Shown: piece after piece, positions 45,414-56,110 of the stretch
Layout of the letters: each line of letters begins with the position of its first letter
Numbering within the stretch: the first letter of the stretch is position 1
Origin: Hyposmocoma kahamanoa
Taxonomy: Eukaryota; Arthropoda; Insecta; Lepidoptera; Cosmopterigidae
Reading direction: 5' to 3'
Assembly: GCF_003589595.1 (NCBI RefSeq)
Contig: NW_020654684.1
Span: forward strand, 3,013,494 to 3,077,493
Length of the DNA stretch: 64,000 nucleotides
Notes under the pieces: model-generated
What the model was told of the DNA's origin: nothing
The model's input: only the letters and a program-made list of their open reading frames with translations
Databases searched by the model: none
Position numbers and translations under genes: made by a program

Positions 45414-45505
45414 AGTACCACAGAGAACCTTTTCAACGAAAACCCTATTATAATNNNNNNNNNNAGTACCACAGAGAACCTTTTCAACGAAAACCCTATT
45501 ATAAT
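45414..45505. other. 10-N gap flanked by an exact 41-bp duplication
   Basis: 45414-45454 and 45465-45505 are identical (starting AGTACCACAGAGAACC and ending CCCTATTATAAT), with exactly 10 N between them. This is what an unmerged contig overlap produces; the duplication is probably not real. Confidence 0.9.
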
Positions 45506-45524
45506 TATCGAACACTTAAAAAAA

Positions 45525-45732
45525 ACTCCTTCGATCCGGCCGGATTCGAACCGACGTCTTCTAGCAAACCGCGCCAGACGCGGACCTAGCGAATTTTTAT
45601 ATTTGCTTGTTGTCGGAGTTTGGTTTTCAACTAATTTTTTTGCCGTAGATAGATAGAAGGCGATCTATGAATCCAGAATAAATCTTTAAATTAATAGTTA
45701 TAACAAACTAGTGGAGTAATTTAACAAAAAAT
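45525..45732. repeat. Family D: tRNA-like head (minus) and body segment (plus)
   Basis: On the minus strand 45530-45592 reads '...ctggcgcggtttgctagaag' then 'ggttcgaatccggccgga', a good B-box sequence (GGTTCGAATCC) shared with 11877-11962. At 45692-45732 the body segment 'aacaaactagtggagtaatt' occurs in plus orientation. Confidence 0.6.
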
Positions 45733-46554
45733 AATTGTATGTCAATACAATACAAAGTTAGTTTGTTAAATTGCCCAGTGGTTTAACGGGGTGTGTACCC
45801 CGCGCCGCCGCCGCCATGCGCTGCAAAAAAGCGAAAAGTATGTTCCTAAACAGAAGCGGAAATGGACCTAGCCTAGAATAAAGTCACACGCCGTCGAACT
45901 CTTGAGGTGTTTACCGTTCTACGTCAGGGTCACCACCGCTTAAATATTCCATCGCTAGCAATGAAAAAAGGTTTAAAATCATACAAGCAGAGAAAGTAGT
46001 TCCATTTCAGTAATTAACAAAAAATGGCAAGGGTATTTAAATGGTACATTTAACAGAGACAAAGCTAGTCGGAAGCGGCCAGTCCACTTCCTATTGAAAA
46101 AGTACTATGTCTTCCGAGCGGAAGCTTTGCGACGCAGGTTGTAATGCACGATTTATACATATACGGTTAATTTGTTTGTATATATATATATATATGTTTA
46201 TAGGTACAAGTTAGATTAAGATTAATTGGCAAAAAACATTTGTTTATTTTCACATTTGTAATGCCAGCAAAATATAATTACTTCATTAAAATAAATAAAC
46301 CAGAATATGCAGCCGTAATGGGTCAAACCATTACGGCTGTATATTTTGCCTCTCGAGCAGACAGCTGGGGGCTGGAATCCGGTGCAGAATTTAATTTGAA
46401 ATTTACCATGAGCTTTTCGGTGAAGAAAAATATAGTGATGAGACCTGCACGCCGAAGAAGATTTATCAACTCTCAGAAAACGTGGATGTCCGCACCTTGG
46501 GTTAGCATGGCCTATGGCCTAAACCCCCACATGAGAGTAATAATAAAAATAATA
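45733..46554. other. No supported gene, 45733-46554
   Basis: Contains a GCC-rich patch ('cgcgccgccgccgccatgcg', 45800), a (TA)n run at 46179-46194 and a strong hairpin at 46305-46344. The frame at 46240-46596 (118 codons) runs through that hairpin and has no motif. Confidence 0.45.
46305..46344. repeat. 17-bp hairpin with 6-base loop
   Basis: Stem CAGCCGTAATGG / CCATTACGGCTG with flanking ATAT pairs and one mismatch; loop GTCAAA. Tight and strong enough to form an RNA hairpin if transcribed, but no promoter or conserved family was recognised. Confidence 0.75.
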
Positions 46555-47075
46555 ATAATCCATTTTATTTGTGAAAACAGGTTATATAGAAGCTGACATG
46601 TACAAAATACGTATAGTTTCATTGTGTACAAATATTGAAGGTATATATATTCAGTCACATGCGTATCGACAGACTAAACCAGGTGTAACAGTTTCGTTTT
46701 TCAAGAATATTACTTGTTTTAAAAAGTAAGATTTAATAAGTCGGCCAGAACTTCAACGCGATGACAGTTACGTGGGTCAATTTTAATGGTAATTAAATGT
46801 CAAAACAATATCATAATATAAATAACGTCAATAACGACCAATGTCAAAAATTAGACAATGAATTTAGGGATTTATTATCTAAACATTCAGACACTGTATA
46901 GTAAATTTTATTGGTCAATAACTTGTTTATTTGTTTTTTAAATAGCATAAGGGTTTTCTCAGACCTTAATGCTACGGGTAAATTGTTGTAAATTTTTGGC
47001 ACCATTACAAAAATGCTTTTCTGCATGAAGATAGTTTTACAGGCTTTCACGAAGTTGGAAGTACAAACGGGTTAA
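46555..47075 (-). pseudogene. 5'-truncated LINE 3' end
   Basis: The minus-strand frame at 46844-47050 (68 codons) reads 'FVMVPKIYNNLPVALRSEKT' then 'LFKKQINKLLTNKIYYTVSE', a pattern seen at the extreme C terminus of many LINE ORF2 proteins ('.F..KLP..I......FK..LK..L....YY...E'). Most of the reverse transcriptase is missing. Confidence 0.6.
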
Positions 47076-47137
47076 TAATGATGATGATCTTAAAACCAGA
47101 ATATTATTCGTCTACATGCGATTGATAGGCGGAATCA

Positions 47138-47352
47138 CAGCAGTAGAGTTCGTTCCGATATTGAAGGGTAAGGGTGCTGGTGAAATTAGGCACATGCGAC
47201 TTGTTAACTTATGTCACAGGGTGACAGGCGCAGTGGCAGTGTCCTCAGATGTTTGCGATTTAAAGCTCTGAGTGGCACTGCAACTGTTATGGACAGGCGT
47301 GTAGCTTGCCATCAGGCGCACGAGTCGTTCGTCCCGTCACTTGATACTATGA
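47138..47352 (+). repeat. Family B repeat, internally deleted
   Basis: 'cagcagtagagtt' is joined directly to 'cgttccgatattgaagggta', so about 80 bases are missing; the rest, to 'cacttgatactatgacaaaa', is well preserved. Confidence 0.8.
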
Positions 47353-48549
47353 CAAAAATAATCGTGCCGTTTTGGCCCTTTTCCTTCCAATGTCTTTTAC
47401 ACGCATGCACAATCGCACAGGATTGCTGTATCACACGCGATAGTGTTTGTGTAAAGCCCGCTATTGACTGCGAAGCACTACACCCTTAATTCCCTTTCAC
47501 ACACAAAAACATACACACGGCAAAACTAAATATATGTTATAACCGATTATAATAATTATTCCATGATTAGTTTGGTTTTTTCCAAAATAGATTATTAAAT
47601 ATTGATAGAGGATACTGACTCGTGGTAATTAGGTTATATTTCTATGTTTTTAAATATTTTAAGCGAATTACAAATAAAGAAAATGTGTACACATGCCAGC
47701 ACATCACGCTACACAATGACGTATCTTGTTCCGTTGCACTGGAGGCTATTTTCCAACAAAAGTGTGTAGTCTGGTGTGCCGTTGTCCGTACATTCAGTCA
47801 AGACCCTATTCATTTGACGCACATGTTAAATTAAAAAATGTTGCTATAGTTTTTATCGAATAGACCTTCAACTCCATTTGCCGGTTTGGATTTCCTTAGA
47901 AACAAATCCCTTCCTCTTGGATTTTCTTTTTTATAAAGACTAGACTAGTTTTTTTATTATAGGCAGGTTGCGTTTGTATCAAATTGACTTGCATGAAAAA
48001 CGGAACCAAGACCCGTTTTGTTTGAATGAGTCTAGTAGAAGTAATACAGTGGCCTTTGACCGCCCCGTTGTTAAATATTAAATCAAAGCTCACAAGTAGA
48101 CAGTCATAATTTGAAAAATATGCTTCAAAATCTCCGGTAACATAATACCGTCAGCGAACCGTACAACAACACACATAAGGTCTTATTTCATTTGCTCAAT
48201 CGATACGTATTTGCAACACCTCGATTTCCTGTTAGGCGGAAATTTAGGTAAATAGAAAGTTGTTTAGTCCAATTAGATGCAGAATGTCTTTCACATGATT
48301 ATTTAAACGCAGGAAAAGTTCAGTCTAAACAGTATGTAAGTAGTGTTATTCATTCAAGCGATGGTTTCAGGTAAAAAGTAATTAAAACAGTTTCGTCATT
48401 TAATTAACTAGGTACTTGAAAGGAAGCAGTGGAAGCCTGCTTGACGCCTGCATTATTTTATATTTGTTGATATGAAATTAGTACATACTAGAAATGTGGC
48501 GTAAAATCGACGTGGTACACGTTTTTCAAGCGTTTATTTTTTTTATAAC
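47353..48549. other. No recognised feature, 47353-48549
   Basis: Non-coding. Short frames at 47622-47834 and 47896-48093 have no motifs. Confidence 0.45.
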
Positions 48550-48746
48550 GAACACACTCATCTCCCTGCACTAGGAAAACCCTGTGTCACGAGTGCCATG
48601 GATACACACTAGACAACCACAAATTACACTCAAACTCACGAGAAAAGTAAATGTAGGCCATACAAATAATCCCGGCCCGAGAAACGAAGCCGGGACCTCT
48701 GCGTGGCTGTCCAGCATGGTAGCCGTTTATCCACAGAGGCAGTTAA
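48550..48746 (-). mobile_element. Family C SINE, diverged
   Basis: Minus-strand head 'aactgcctctgtggataaac' and body 'gagtgccatggatacaca'; the B-box region reads 'ggcttcgtttctcggg', clearly mutated. An older copy than that at 36.5 kb. Confidence 0.8.
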
Positions 48747-48892
48747 AAGTATGAAAAAGTAAAGTACTTTAAAAAGTACTAACAATTGTTTAAATCAATC
48801 TTTGTATACGTTATCAACGTTTTTACACTTTAACTTGTACTTTAGCACGTACATATAGATACCGTTACTAATATTAATTAACTTTAAAAATG

Positions 48893-48940
48893 TTTAACTA
48901 TTTTTCCGGATTTAAATCGCGTATATTTGTTTTTTCAAAA
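48893..48940 (-). repeat. Penelope-like terminus, minus orientation
   Basis: 'ctatttttccggatttaaat' then 'cgcgtatatttgttttttca' matches the outer part of the terminus at 49920-49975 inverted. It lies about 340 bases upstream of the coding remnant below and may be the inverted left end of the same insertion. Confidence 0.65.
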
Positions 48941-49264
48941 ATTTTTTTTTTTTATATTTTCATAACAATAATGATATAAGATGATATAAAAATGAAACGG
49001 TTTTAATTTAAACCTGATATAAATAACAAGTATGTAGACAGGTAAGTAATCATTTAATTTGACAGAAATATTGTATTGAATAGTAAATAACAAATAAATT
49101 CATTCAAAGAAACCATCAGCGGCGAAACCAGTACGAAGCTGCGCCTCGGATTCATTTCGGAATCGTGCGCTGATAACGATATTATCACTCGTTAATGGAA
49201 ATTGAGGGCGACAATCGTGAGGAATACGATATATCTGAAAAAGTGCTCTGTCGAAAGCCACTGA

Positions 49265-50006
49265 GGAAGATTTCTCAATCCTGAGACCAGTGAAATGTAA
49301 AATCCCCAAAAACAAAAAATTACAGTATGCAGGAGTTTACAATCTTGACTGTGAGTGCGGTCTCTCTTATATTGGACAAACGAAGCGATGTCAAACACCG
49401 TCGCGTAAAGGAGTCTGCAGTCTGCGAGCATGTCATGGATAAACCTACACATTCAATGAAGTTTGACAAACCCTAGGTCCTTGCAAAAGAAGTCCGTTAT
49501 CTACCCAGGATGCTGCGAGAGGCATTGAAATTAAAAAACATCCTAATTTGAACAGGGAAGATGGTTTCTCCGTACCACCAGTTTGGGGTCCAGTATTTCC
49601 TCTAATGAAAAATCCCAAACAGGCATAAGACTGCAGTACTAATTAATATGTTTTAGTTTATTCTAATTTCTATTATTAATTAGTAATAAATTGAACTTAA
49701 TAAAAATTCATTCAATAAAATAATTTTTAAAACTTAATGTAGCGTAAATTGGGATGTTTTCTTTGTAAAATTAAAAAATAAGGTATTTAATTAATAACTA
49801 TTGTAACTATAGTGAAAAAATAGGGTGGTTTGCATCAATATTAGACATAACTGGTTCAAGACTGTACCACCTCAGTCAACCGTGACCATGGGACCTGTAA
49901 AGGGCCCGAAACGTCGGTTTGTTTGAAATAACAAATATACGCGATTTAAATCCGGAAAAATAGTTTCATTTCCTATGTATAACAATCGCGAAAACCTCAG
50001 AACTTA
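49265..50006 (+). mobile_element. Penelope-like retroelement remnant: GIY-YIG C terminus plus terminal repeat
   Basis: Plus-strand translation from about 49279 gives 'LRPVKCKIPKNKKLQYAGVY' and then 'NLDCECGLSYIGQTKR', carrying the GVY...YIG signature of the GIY-YIG endonuclease found at the C terminus of Penelope-like reverse transcriptases, with its preceding Cys-x-Cys. Further on, in shifted frames, come 'SAVCEHVMDK' and 'IEIKKHPNLNREDGF' followed by 'W.PV', the usual end of these proteins. An in-frame TAG (49474-49476 region) and frameshifts near 49400 and 49520 show it is dead. The reverse transcriptase is missing. The non-coding part ends in the terminal repeat 49879-50006 (GGGCCCGAAACGTCGG ... 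'tagtttcatttcctatgtat'). Confidence 0.75.
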
Positions 50007-50509
50007 TATTTTACGAAAAATAAATAAGCTTGTTTAATATATTTGGAGTAATGTACTTTAAATATGTATTAAATATTTTATTAATTTGTTTTCACACTAC
50101 ACACACTTGTAACTGTATGTATACATTGCTAAGATTATGTAAGTATTTATTCGATACAAGAGTACACACTGCAATAACACGATACACACTTATGACATAA
50201 GTATTTACGTAGTTTATTTTATTATCTGTTCCGGGACGCATACGCCCGTCACTCTCACTCACTCGGCTAGGGTCCATTGAAAACCAGAATCACAACCTAG
50301 CCTTGGTGGTGATTTTAGCTGAATGGGATCCTTTTGTACACGCCACAGCCGCACACTTGTCAGTAAAGTATTATGTAACTTGTTGTTTAAATGCTTTTAC
50401 GCTGTTTTTGTGTTATTTCTGTTCTAATTATATTAGTCTTTGTTTTTGTGTTTTTTATTTTATAATGTGGCGTTACAATAAATGGTTTCTATTTCTATTT
50501 CTATGTCAA
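50007..50509. other. No supported gene, 50007-50509
   Basis: AT-rich sequence; the plus frame at 50303-50602 (99 codons) runs into a repeat and is unsupported. Confidence 0.45.
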
Positions 50510-51062
50510 ACTACTTTGAAATTTTACAAGAAAACCGCTGTATTCAATAGGTACTTTTCATATACCAATGTCAAAGTCAAAGATTATTTATTCCATAGGT
50601 AAAATAAATTTACACTTGAAAACGTCACATTTAAGCTACTGCTCGTTCACTACGCTGACCTCCATGAGAAGAACGAGCAAGACACTCTAGGGATTGCTCT
50701 TTTCAAATAAACTTAATTGCTATGGAATACACTTTGAATCAAATTTGTGTGGATTCTGGAGCCGTCTCGTCTTTCCATACATCGTTATCTAACACGTAGT
50801 CTTCAATTTTGTAATATGATTTTTTGATCAAAATATTTTTAATGTAGTTTTTAAACTTAGGAAATGATAAACTTAATATATGCTCCGGAATCTTATTGTA
50901 AAAAAATGACATTTTTATATTAATCGAACTAAATAGAACACGTATAGTATACGATATACACATTATTCAAAAGGCTTTAATATTGTTTTTAAAAAAGAAA
51001 ATCTGCCACTCGACCCAAGCAAAATGAAACGTTATTACGTACGGAAAAACTTTGAATTCGAG
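50510..51062 (+). repeat. Family E repeat, copy 3, split by a LINE insertion
   Basis: 50510-50570 ('gaaattttacaagaaaaccg' to 'ataccaatg') and 50925-51062 ('tatattaatcgaactaaata' to 'cactcgacccaagcaaaatg') are consecutive parts of one family E element; the complete copy at 17083-17455 shows the junction intact. The intervening 355 bases are a LINE 3' end. Confidence 0.75.
50571..50925 (-). pseudogene. LINE 3' end inserted in family E
   Basis: The minus-strand translation includes 'SFFYNKIPEHILSLSFPKFK' then 'IKNILIKKSYYKIEDYV', a LINE ORF2 C terminus, followed by a 3' untranslated region with 'aatccctagagtgtcttgct' and an end in 'aataaataatctttgacttt'. It is closely related to 6173-6790 and 55816-56035. 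Confidence 0.75.
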
Positions 51063-52507
51063 TTAAGATAGTATGAACGCTTAATAATAACACGAGAAAT
51101 GTGTATTCTGAAGTTAACTTCCACATATTCTCGTAGTATGTATCTTCACAATCCACAATCCGACTTAAATAATTGTTGGAGTATTCCGCCACATCCTGAA
51201 ATATTTATATTTCAATCTAGACCCGTAATTTTCGTACAAATCACATGTAGGACACACGACTTTAAGACCAGATGTTATTGCAACTTTTTGTCATAAGTCG
51301 TTATACCTTGTACGGTTACGAAGTCCCGAGCGATTCATTCATTTATATAGACAATTAAGAAACTTTATGGAACCATCAAACAAAGCTTTTTCTAATTAAC
51401 AAGGTAAACCATTGACCTGAGTTAAACATAAACCGTTCATACAACAATCTTTCCATACACTCTAGCCTTATTCTACTCACTAGTCACGTCAGCTATTTAA
51501 AAAATACTTACTATATTTTATCTGAGAACGCATTTCTAGGCTATCCTTTGTGTATAGTAACTAACTATCAAACTTTAAATAAACCTTGTGGGTTGATTCA
51601 ATGTGTCCCAGGTGAGTAACCAATCATTGCTGATTTAATAAGGCCAAATAACGTACTTAGTTGAGTCACAAAAACCGCAATACATATCCCGAATAATAAA
51701 CTAACCAAAAGAAACCTTGCAATCGCAATAAAACGGACACACGTTACGCGTTTTAAATAATAAACAATAGGGAAAATATTCCATTTAATTGATTTTACGA
51801 AATTTAGAAGCGATAGTAGTCTCGTTGAAGAATTTCAATCAACGACTCGAATCCCTGTGGCGACTACATTAATATATTTCTTAAGCCCGGTGAAGAAAAA
51901 CAACTCGATGGAACACGTTCACAACCAGTGGAATAAGGGTGACGTCTCCAAGCCGCATACGACCAATGTGGCTGCCTACATCGTCTCCTTCGAGGCCCTT
52001 AGCTTACCTACTTAGTACCTAGCTTATAATATATGGCTATTGCATAAAAATATTCAACTTTTCAAGTACCGTTGACAAAACCATTCCATAAGATTTCTGT
52101 CATAGATCACGGTCAGATTTACGGTAGCTTCAAATAACTTTAAAAGGATTTAAAATTGTTAAACTGATTTTCATAACATTATTTATGTAATAGATATTTT
52201 AAAATTAATATTATTTATACCAGTAAAAAACAAACTATGACCATTTAATACGTTAACCATTATGTATACTAAATATTCTTGTTATGTTACGGAAGTGGTT
52301 AGTCTCAGAAGTTTCGGGTTTTTCCAGAATATTAAATGGGACTGTATCGATAAGTTCAGAATATACAAGTTTTGTTTACATGTTTAAAGTCGGTAGTTGT
52401 AAACCAAAAAAGTGACGCTCCAGGTCTCAGTTAGTCATGCAGGAGAAGCGGCAGATACTATGTTACTAGTGGTCACTAGCTCGGAAAGGCATTCTTTCTC
52501 TTTAGAA
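51063..52507. other. No supported gene, 51063-52507
   Basis: Mostly AT-rich. A patch at 51885-52000 can be read 'MEHVHNQWNKGDVSKPHTTN' on the plus strand for about 36 codons before a stop; it is unrecognised and has no clear splice sites. Confidence 0.4.
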
Positions 52508-52662
52508 ATCTGCAAAAGCGGCTTATTTCACGCTAGCGTTGAAGAGGTTTTTCAAATTCGAGATTGACGATGGACTGTGGTGCACCTAACTTTTTCTTTC
52601 GATGAAAAAAAAAACATAATGACACTTTCAAGTACGCCATTTGTCGTACATTATTTACGGAA
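52508..52662 (-). repeat. Unclassified dispersed repeat, copy 2
   Basis: Inverse of 30088-30222; shared 'ggtgcacctaactttttctt' and 'tttgtcgtacattatttac'. Ends are not sharply defined. Confidence 0.6.
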
Positions 52663-53931
52663 TGTAAATCCGTTGGTATATTTTATTCTTATTATTGTTG
52701 ACATCAAATTGAAAACGATAACTAATTTTGTTTATTGAAACTGATTTGTTATAGTTCAACTGTTTTTCTTTCATTTGCCATTTTTCCTTGCTATAGTGAG
52801 TAAAATTGTTTTGCGAGTTGTACCTTGGAAATTCAAATTCAAATTCTTTATTTGCCATGTCACAAAGCTCGTACAAGCACGTCAATAGTACAAAATATCT
52901 TATTAAAAGACATTCACTACTAACATTTAATGTATTATCTATAACTAACACACACACTCAACATTCTAACTATAACTAAATTCAAAGATTTGTACATATA
53001 CTTATATACATAAATTAAAATATTAATTTAATAATAATATATTGTTATGAAATAAATTGGATAAGTAATAAATCATTAATAGATACTTTAAATGTCATAA
53101 AATTATCAGCATTTTTTTGAATGCATAACGTCAAAATATTCGTCAACGTTATGGAATGGATTTTCAATTAAAATCTTTGTTTTGAATTCTAATTCGGACA
53201 ATTCGGATATAGTCGGTAGTATTTCATTCTATAATTTCATCTTTAGACAGGAACCGTGCTTAGCAGTTCTTTTCAATCTCGGTTTTGGTACTATCAGTTT
53301 GTGTTTGTTTCTAGTATTGTAAGTGTGTATGTCTCTGGTTCTTTAGTTATTTTTCTTTTTATGTACTTCCTTCAAGGAATTAAAAATAAACCATGATATT
53401 ACTGTCATGACCCCCAATTTAACAAAAAAGATTTTTGCGGGTATTCTTCTCGATTATTCGTATCGATCTTTTCTGTAGCACCAGAACGCGTTTTACATCG
53501 GCGCCGTTGCCCCAAATTGTCACCTACCACAAACTCGAATTTTTTTTTCCGTTTAAAACGTTTTTTCGAATTTTCATTACCCCGAAAACCGAATTGTAAC
53601 GTAACCGTTGTTCTTTCAGGATATGTTGGTTGTTTATCGCAAAGACACGATTAGGTTCGGTTAAGTTAGGTTTAAAAGATAAAACATTTTCCTATCAAAA
53701 TTACTTTCGAGGTTATGAAAATTCGAGCAAACGTTTTATCTGGAAAGTGTCATTTTGGACTACTGACAGGTAACCTGAAAACACGTATTTTTTATATTAA
53801 CTTAACACAAAAATTCACAAGAAAAAAACCATTGTGTAGTTTATGTGGATCATTCAGGTTTATTTTTCAAATGTGGTGGCACCCCCAGACAGCATCAACG
53901 CTCCCCAACTGCTTCCAAGGCCTCTACTGCA
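52663..53931. other. No supported gene, 52663-53931
   Basis: A minus frame at 52655-52957 (100 codons) and a plus frame at 53715-54032 (which runs into a family B copy) show no domain. 52830-52990 resembles LINE 3'-end sequence ('aattcaaattctttatttgc') but is too diffuse to call. Confidence 0.4.
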
Positions 53932-54090
53932 GCAACAGTAGTGATCCTTGTGAAAGAGTTACCTATTTCTGCCGCCAAGCAGTAATGTTGGCATTACTGC
54001 GTTCCGGTTTAGAAGAGTACGGGTGCTGGTGAAATTACAGGCACATGAGACGGGCGCAGTTGCAGTGCCCCTAAGATCTTTGCGATTTAG
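53932..54090 (+). repeat. Family B repeat, internally deleted
   Basis: 'aacagtagtgatccttgtga' joined to 'gttacctatttctgccgcca', then 'gtgctggtgaaattacaggc' and a jump to 'gacgggcgcagttgcagtgc'; the 3' end is lost at 'gcgatttagacc'. Confidence 0.75.
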
Positions 54091-54180
54091 ACCTCTTTAG
54101 ACCACTTTGGGAAACTATGACCTAAACCATGAAGTAAACACATGTGTTCTATTAACAAAGAACATTGTAACAAGGATAAA

Positions 54181-54587
54181 TATAAAAGAAAGAAAAACTT
54201 TCTAAACTTTCCACACGTGTTACGTTTGCAGTCGTCGTCGCTTATCTATTTCTCAGCGCTATCGGGACAGATAAATGAAATTGTCACCACTCAGTAGCAC
54301 CGTGCGAATTACTTCAAGTGTACATAGACTTACTTGTTTAATATTCAGTGTTCTCTGTTTAGTTATAGTGATTTTAAAACAGCTATGGATGATGTTGGGT
54401 GAGATACTTTTCCTAGTTCCCTGGTTTCTTCTTCTAATAGTGTTGTGTATTCTGTTGTTGTGTGCCTATTGTTCCCGGTATTCCGCAACCCAGATGTTGT
54501 TTTTGTTTTGCTGCATCCACAAATCATTGAGGTTCTATTGCTTGGAGTGCAAACGTCAAATATCCGTTATAATTAGAAAAAAATAAA
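54181..54587 (+). promoter_or_regulatory. TATA-like box and polyadenylation signal around a small frame
   Basis: TATAAAA at 54181-54187, an initiator-like 'gcagtcg' near 54229, and AATAAA at 54582-54587 overlapping the stop of the frame below. The spacing is gene-like, but in AT-rich DNA each motif alone is common. Confidence 0.25.
54275..54586 (+). CDS. Possible small hydrophobic protein (103 aa), unproven
   Basis: A single-exon frame from an ATG at 54275. The product is very hydrophobic: a Leu/Ile/Val-rich segment at about 17-37, a second at about 41-66 ('MLGEILFLVPWFLLLIVLCI'...), a Cys-rich stretch ('LLCAYCSRY', 'LFCCIHK') and a basic tail 'SVIIRKK'. That would fit a small membrane protein with two or three helices, but U-rich random frames also give hydrophobic translations. 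A TATA-like box 94 bases upstream and AATAAA over the stop are the only support. I do not recognise a family. Treat as a hypothesis. Confidence 0.2.
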   Translation: MKLSPLSSTVRITSSVHRLTCLIFSVLCLVIVILKQLWMMLGEILFLVPWFLLLIVLCILLLCAYCSRYSATQMLFLFCCIHKSLRFYCLECKRQISVIIRKK

Positions 54588-55134
54588 GCACAAAATTATC
54601 TTTTTAAGTTTTAGTTAAAATTAGTTTTTATTTATTCTTATTTATTTATTATTATATTAATTCTTATTACCACAGACCACATCAATTTCTTCCGTGCTTA
54701 TTACGAATGTGTTTGAATTTGTTAAGATATCAATTAATTATTTTTTCAATTAATTTGTATATTCTTAAAATCCGGACGTGGGGAGAATGTTTTGCAGTGA
54801 GGTAACAACAGAAAGATAATGTAGTGAGCCATTTAGATGCAGCCGTTATGCCATGTCTGTTTTGTAGCTAATGACGGAGCTGTGTAAATAATAACAATAT
54901 TATCAATATTTCTGTAGCGTCGGTAGCGGTATTCATCTAAAATAACACTACGATTGACTGACATATATTACATAGCGACACAAACATCGATAAGATAAAT
55001 TTATTTACTTCAAAACGTGCTTATGCTTTTGTTATTTTATTATTTTTTATCATAATTATATTATACACATTTAACCAATCTAGAACTGAACTAGTATAAT
55101 GGATTGCGCCTTAAAAGCCAACACTCAAATTTTG
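54588..55134. other. AT-rich non-coding stretch, 54588-55134
   Basis: No supported gene or repeat; several T-rich and TTTA-rich runs. Confidence 0.5.
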
Positions 55135-55490
55135 CCCATACTAATACGGTTTATTTAGCTTAGGTCGAGTGGCAGGACACTGGCTTTGTTTCCGAATTTA
55201 TTTTTTTACAAACGAAATTACAACCATTTGAAAATTGTATAGCAAATATTTTATATATATATTCGTATGTTCTATTTAGTTCAGTTGATATAAAAAATCA
55301 TTGGTATATGTAAGTACCTATTGAGTACAGCAATATTCTTGCAAAATGTTGATGTAAGTTTGTGTTTGGAATTGTGTTTTCACACCGTATAGTAATCAGT
55401 GTGTATCCTCATATATATTTTTTTCCAAAGTCATTGATTCAACACTTTCACTGTTATGCAGAATCAACCAAAGCCATTTGAGGTTGCATA
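55135..55490 (-). repeat. Family E repeat, copy 4
   Basis: Minus orientation, from 'cccatactaatacggtttat' to 'caaccaaagccatttgaggt'. Colinear with 17083-17455, slightly longer in the middle. Confidence 0.75.
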
Positions 55491-55681
55491 GAATCTTAAG
55501 TCCCTCATCATAAATGAGACTGACAATTTACAACGTGCATATATACTTGGCGCCCTTTTCTGATTAGGGTAGCCAGAGACAATAGCCTTCCACTTGCTAT
55601 GATCCTGACAAACATATTTCGCCTCACCAATACGTTAAGGATACTGTTGACCTGGCCTTTACTTTACTTTTTTTTTATAAC

Positions 55682-56110
55682 ATTCGCAGTACCACGCAGA
55701 GCCTTAAATCTCAAAGATCCGAAGGGTGCTGCTACTGCGCCTGTCACCATGTAAGTTGACAAGTCTCATGCACCCGAATCCTTTAAAACCGGAACGTAGT
55801 AATACTAGCATTACTAGGTCTTCCGGGTATTCTCGATCTAAGACGTTTGAATATTGTAATGATATATGTATTCAAATGTATATTTACAAAGAGCAACCCC
55901 TAGAGTTTCTTGCTCATTCTTCTCAGGGGAATCTGCCTTACGAATAAGCAGTACAGTTTAATCAGTATGACAATTTCAAGTGTAATTTCCTTACCGATGA
56001 AATAAAAATTATTTTACTTTGATTTTGACTTTGACTACTTGGCGGCAGAAATACTTAAGGTGGCAGTACTTCCCTAGACAAACTCTTGCACAAGGAGCTC
56101 CAATTACTAC
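55682..56110 (-). repeat. Family B repeat split by a LINE insertion
   Basis: 55682-55815 and 56036-56110 are adjoining parts of one minus-strand family B element. The break falls inside the usual 'gcattactgcttggcggcag': the left piece ends 'gcattact' and the right piece starts 'tacttggcggcagaaatac', leaving TACT duplicated. Confidence 0.8.
55816..56035 (+). pseudogene. LINE 3' end inserted in family B
   Basis: Plus orientation; contains 'gcaacccctagagtttcttg' and the end 'gatgaaataaaaattatttt' + 'actttgattttgac'. It matches the inverse of 6173-6340. No coding region remains. Confidence 0.75.
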
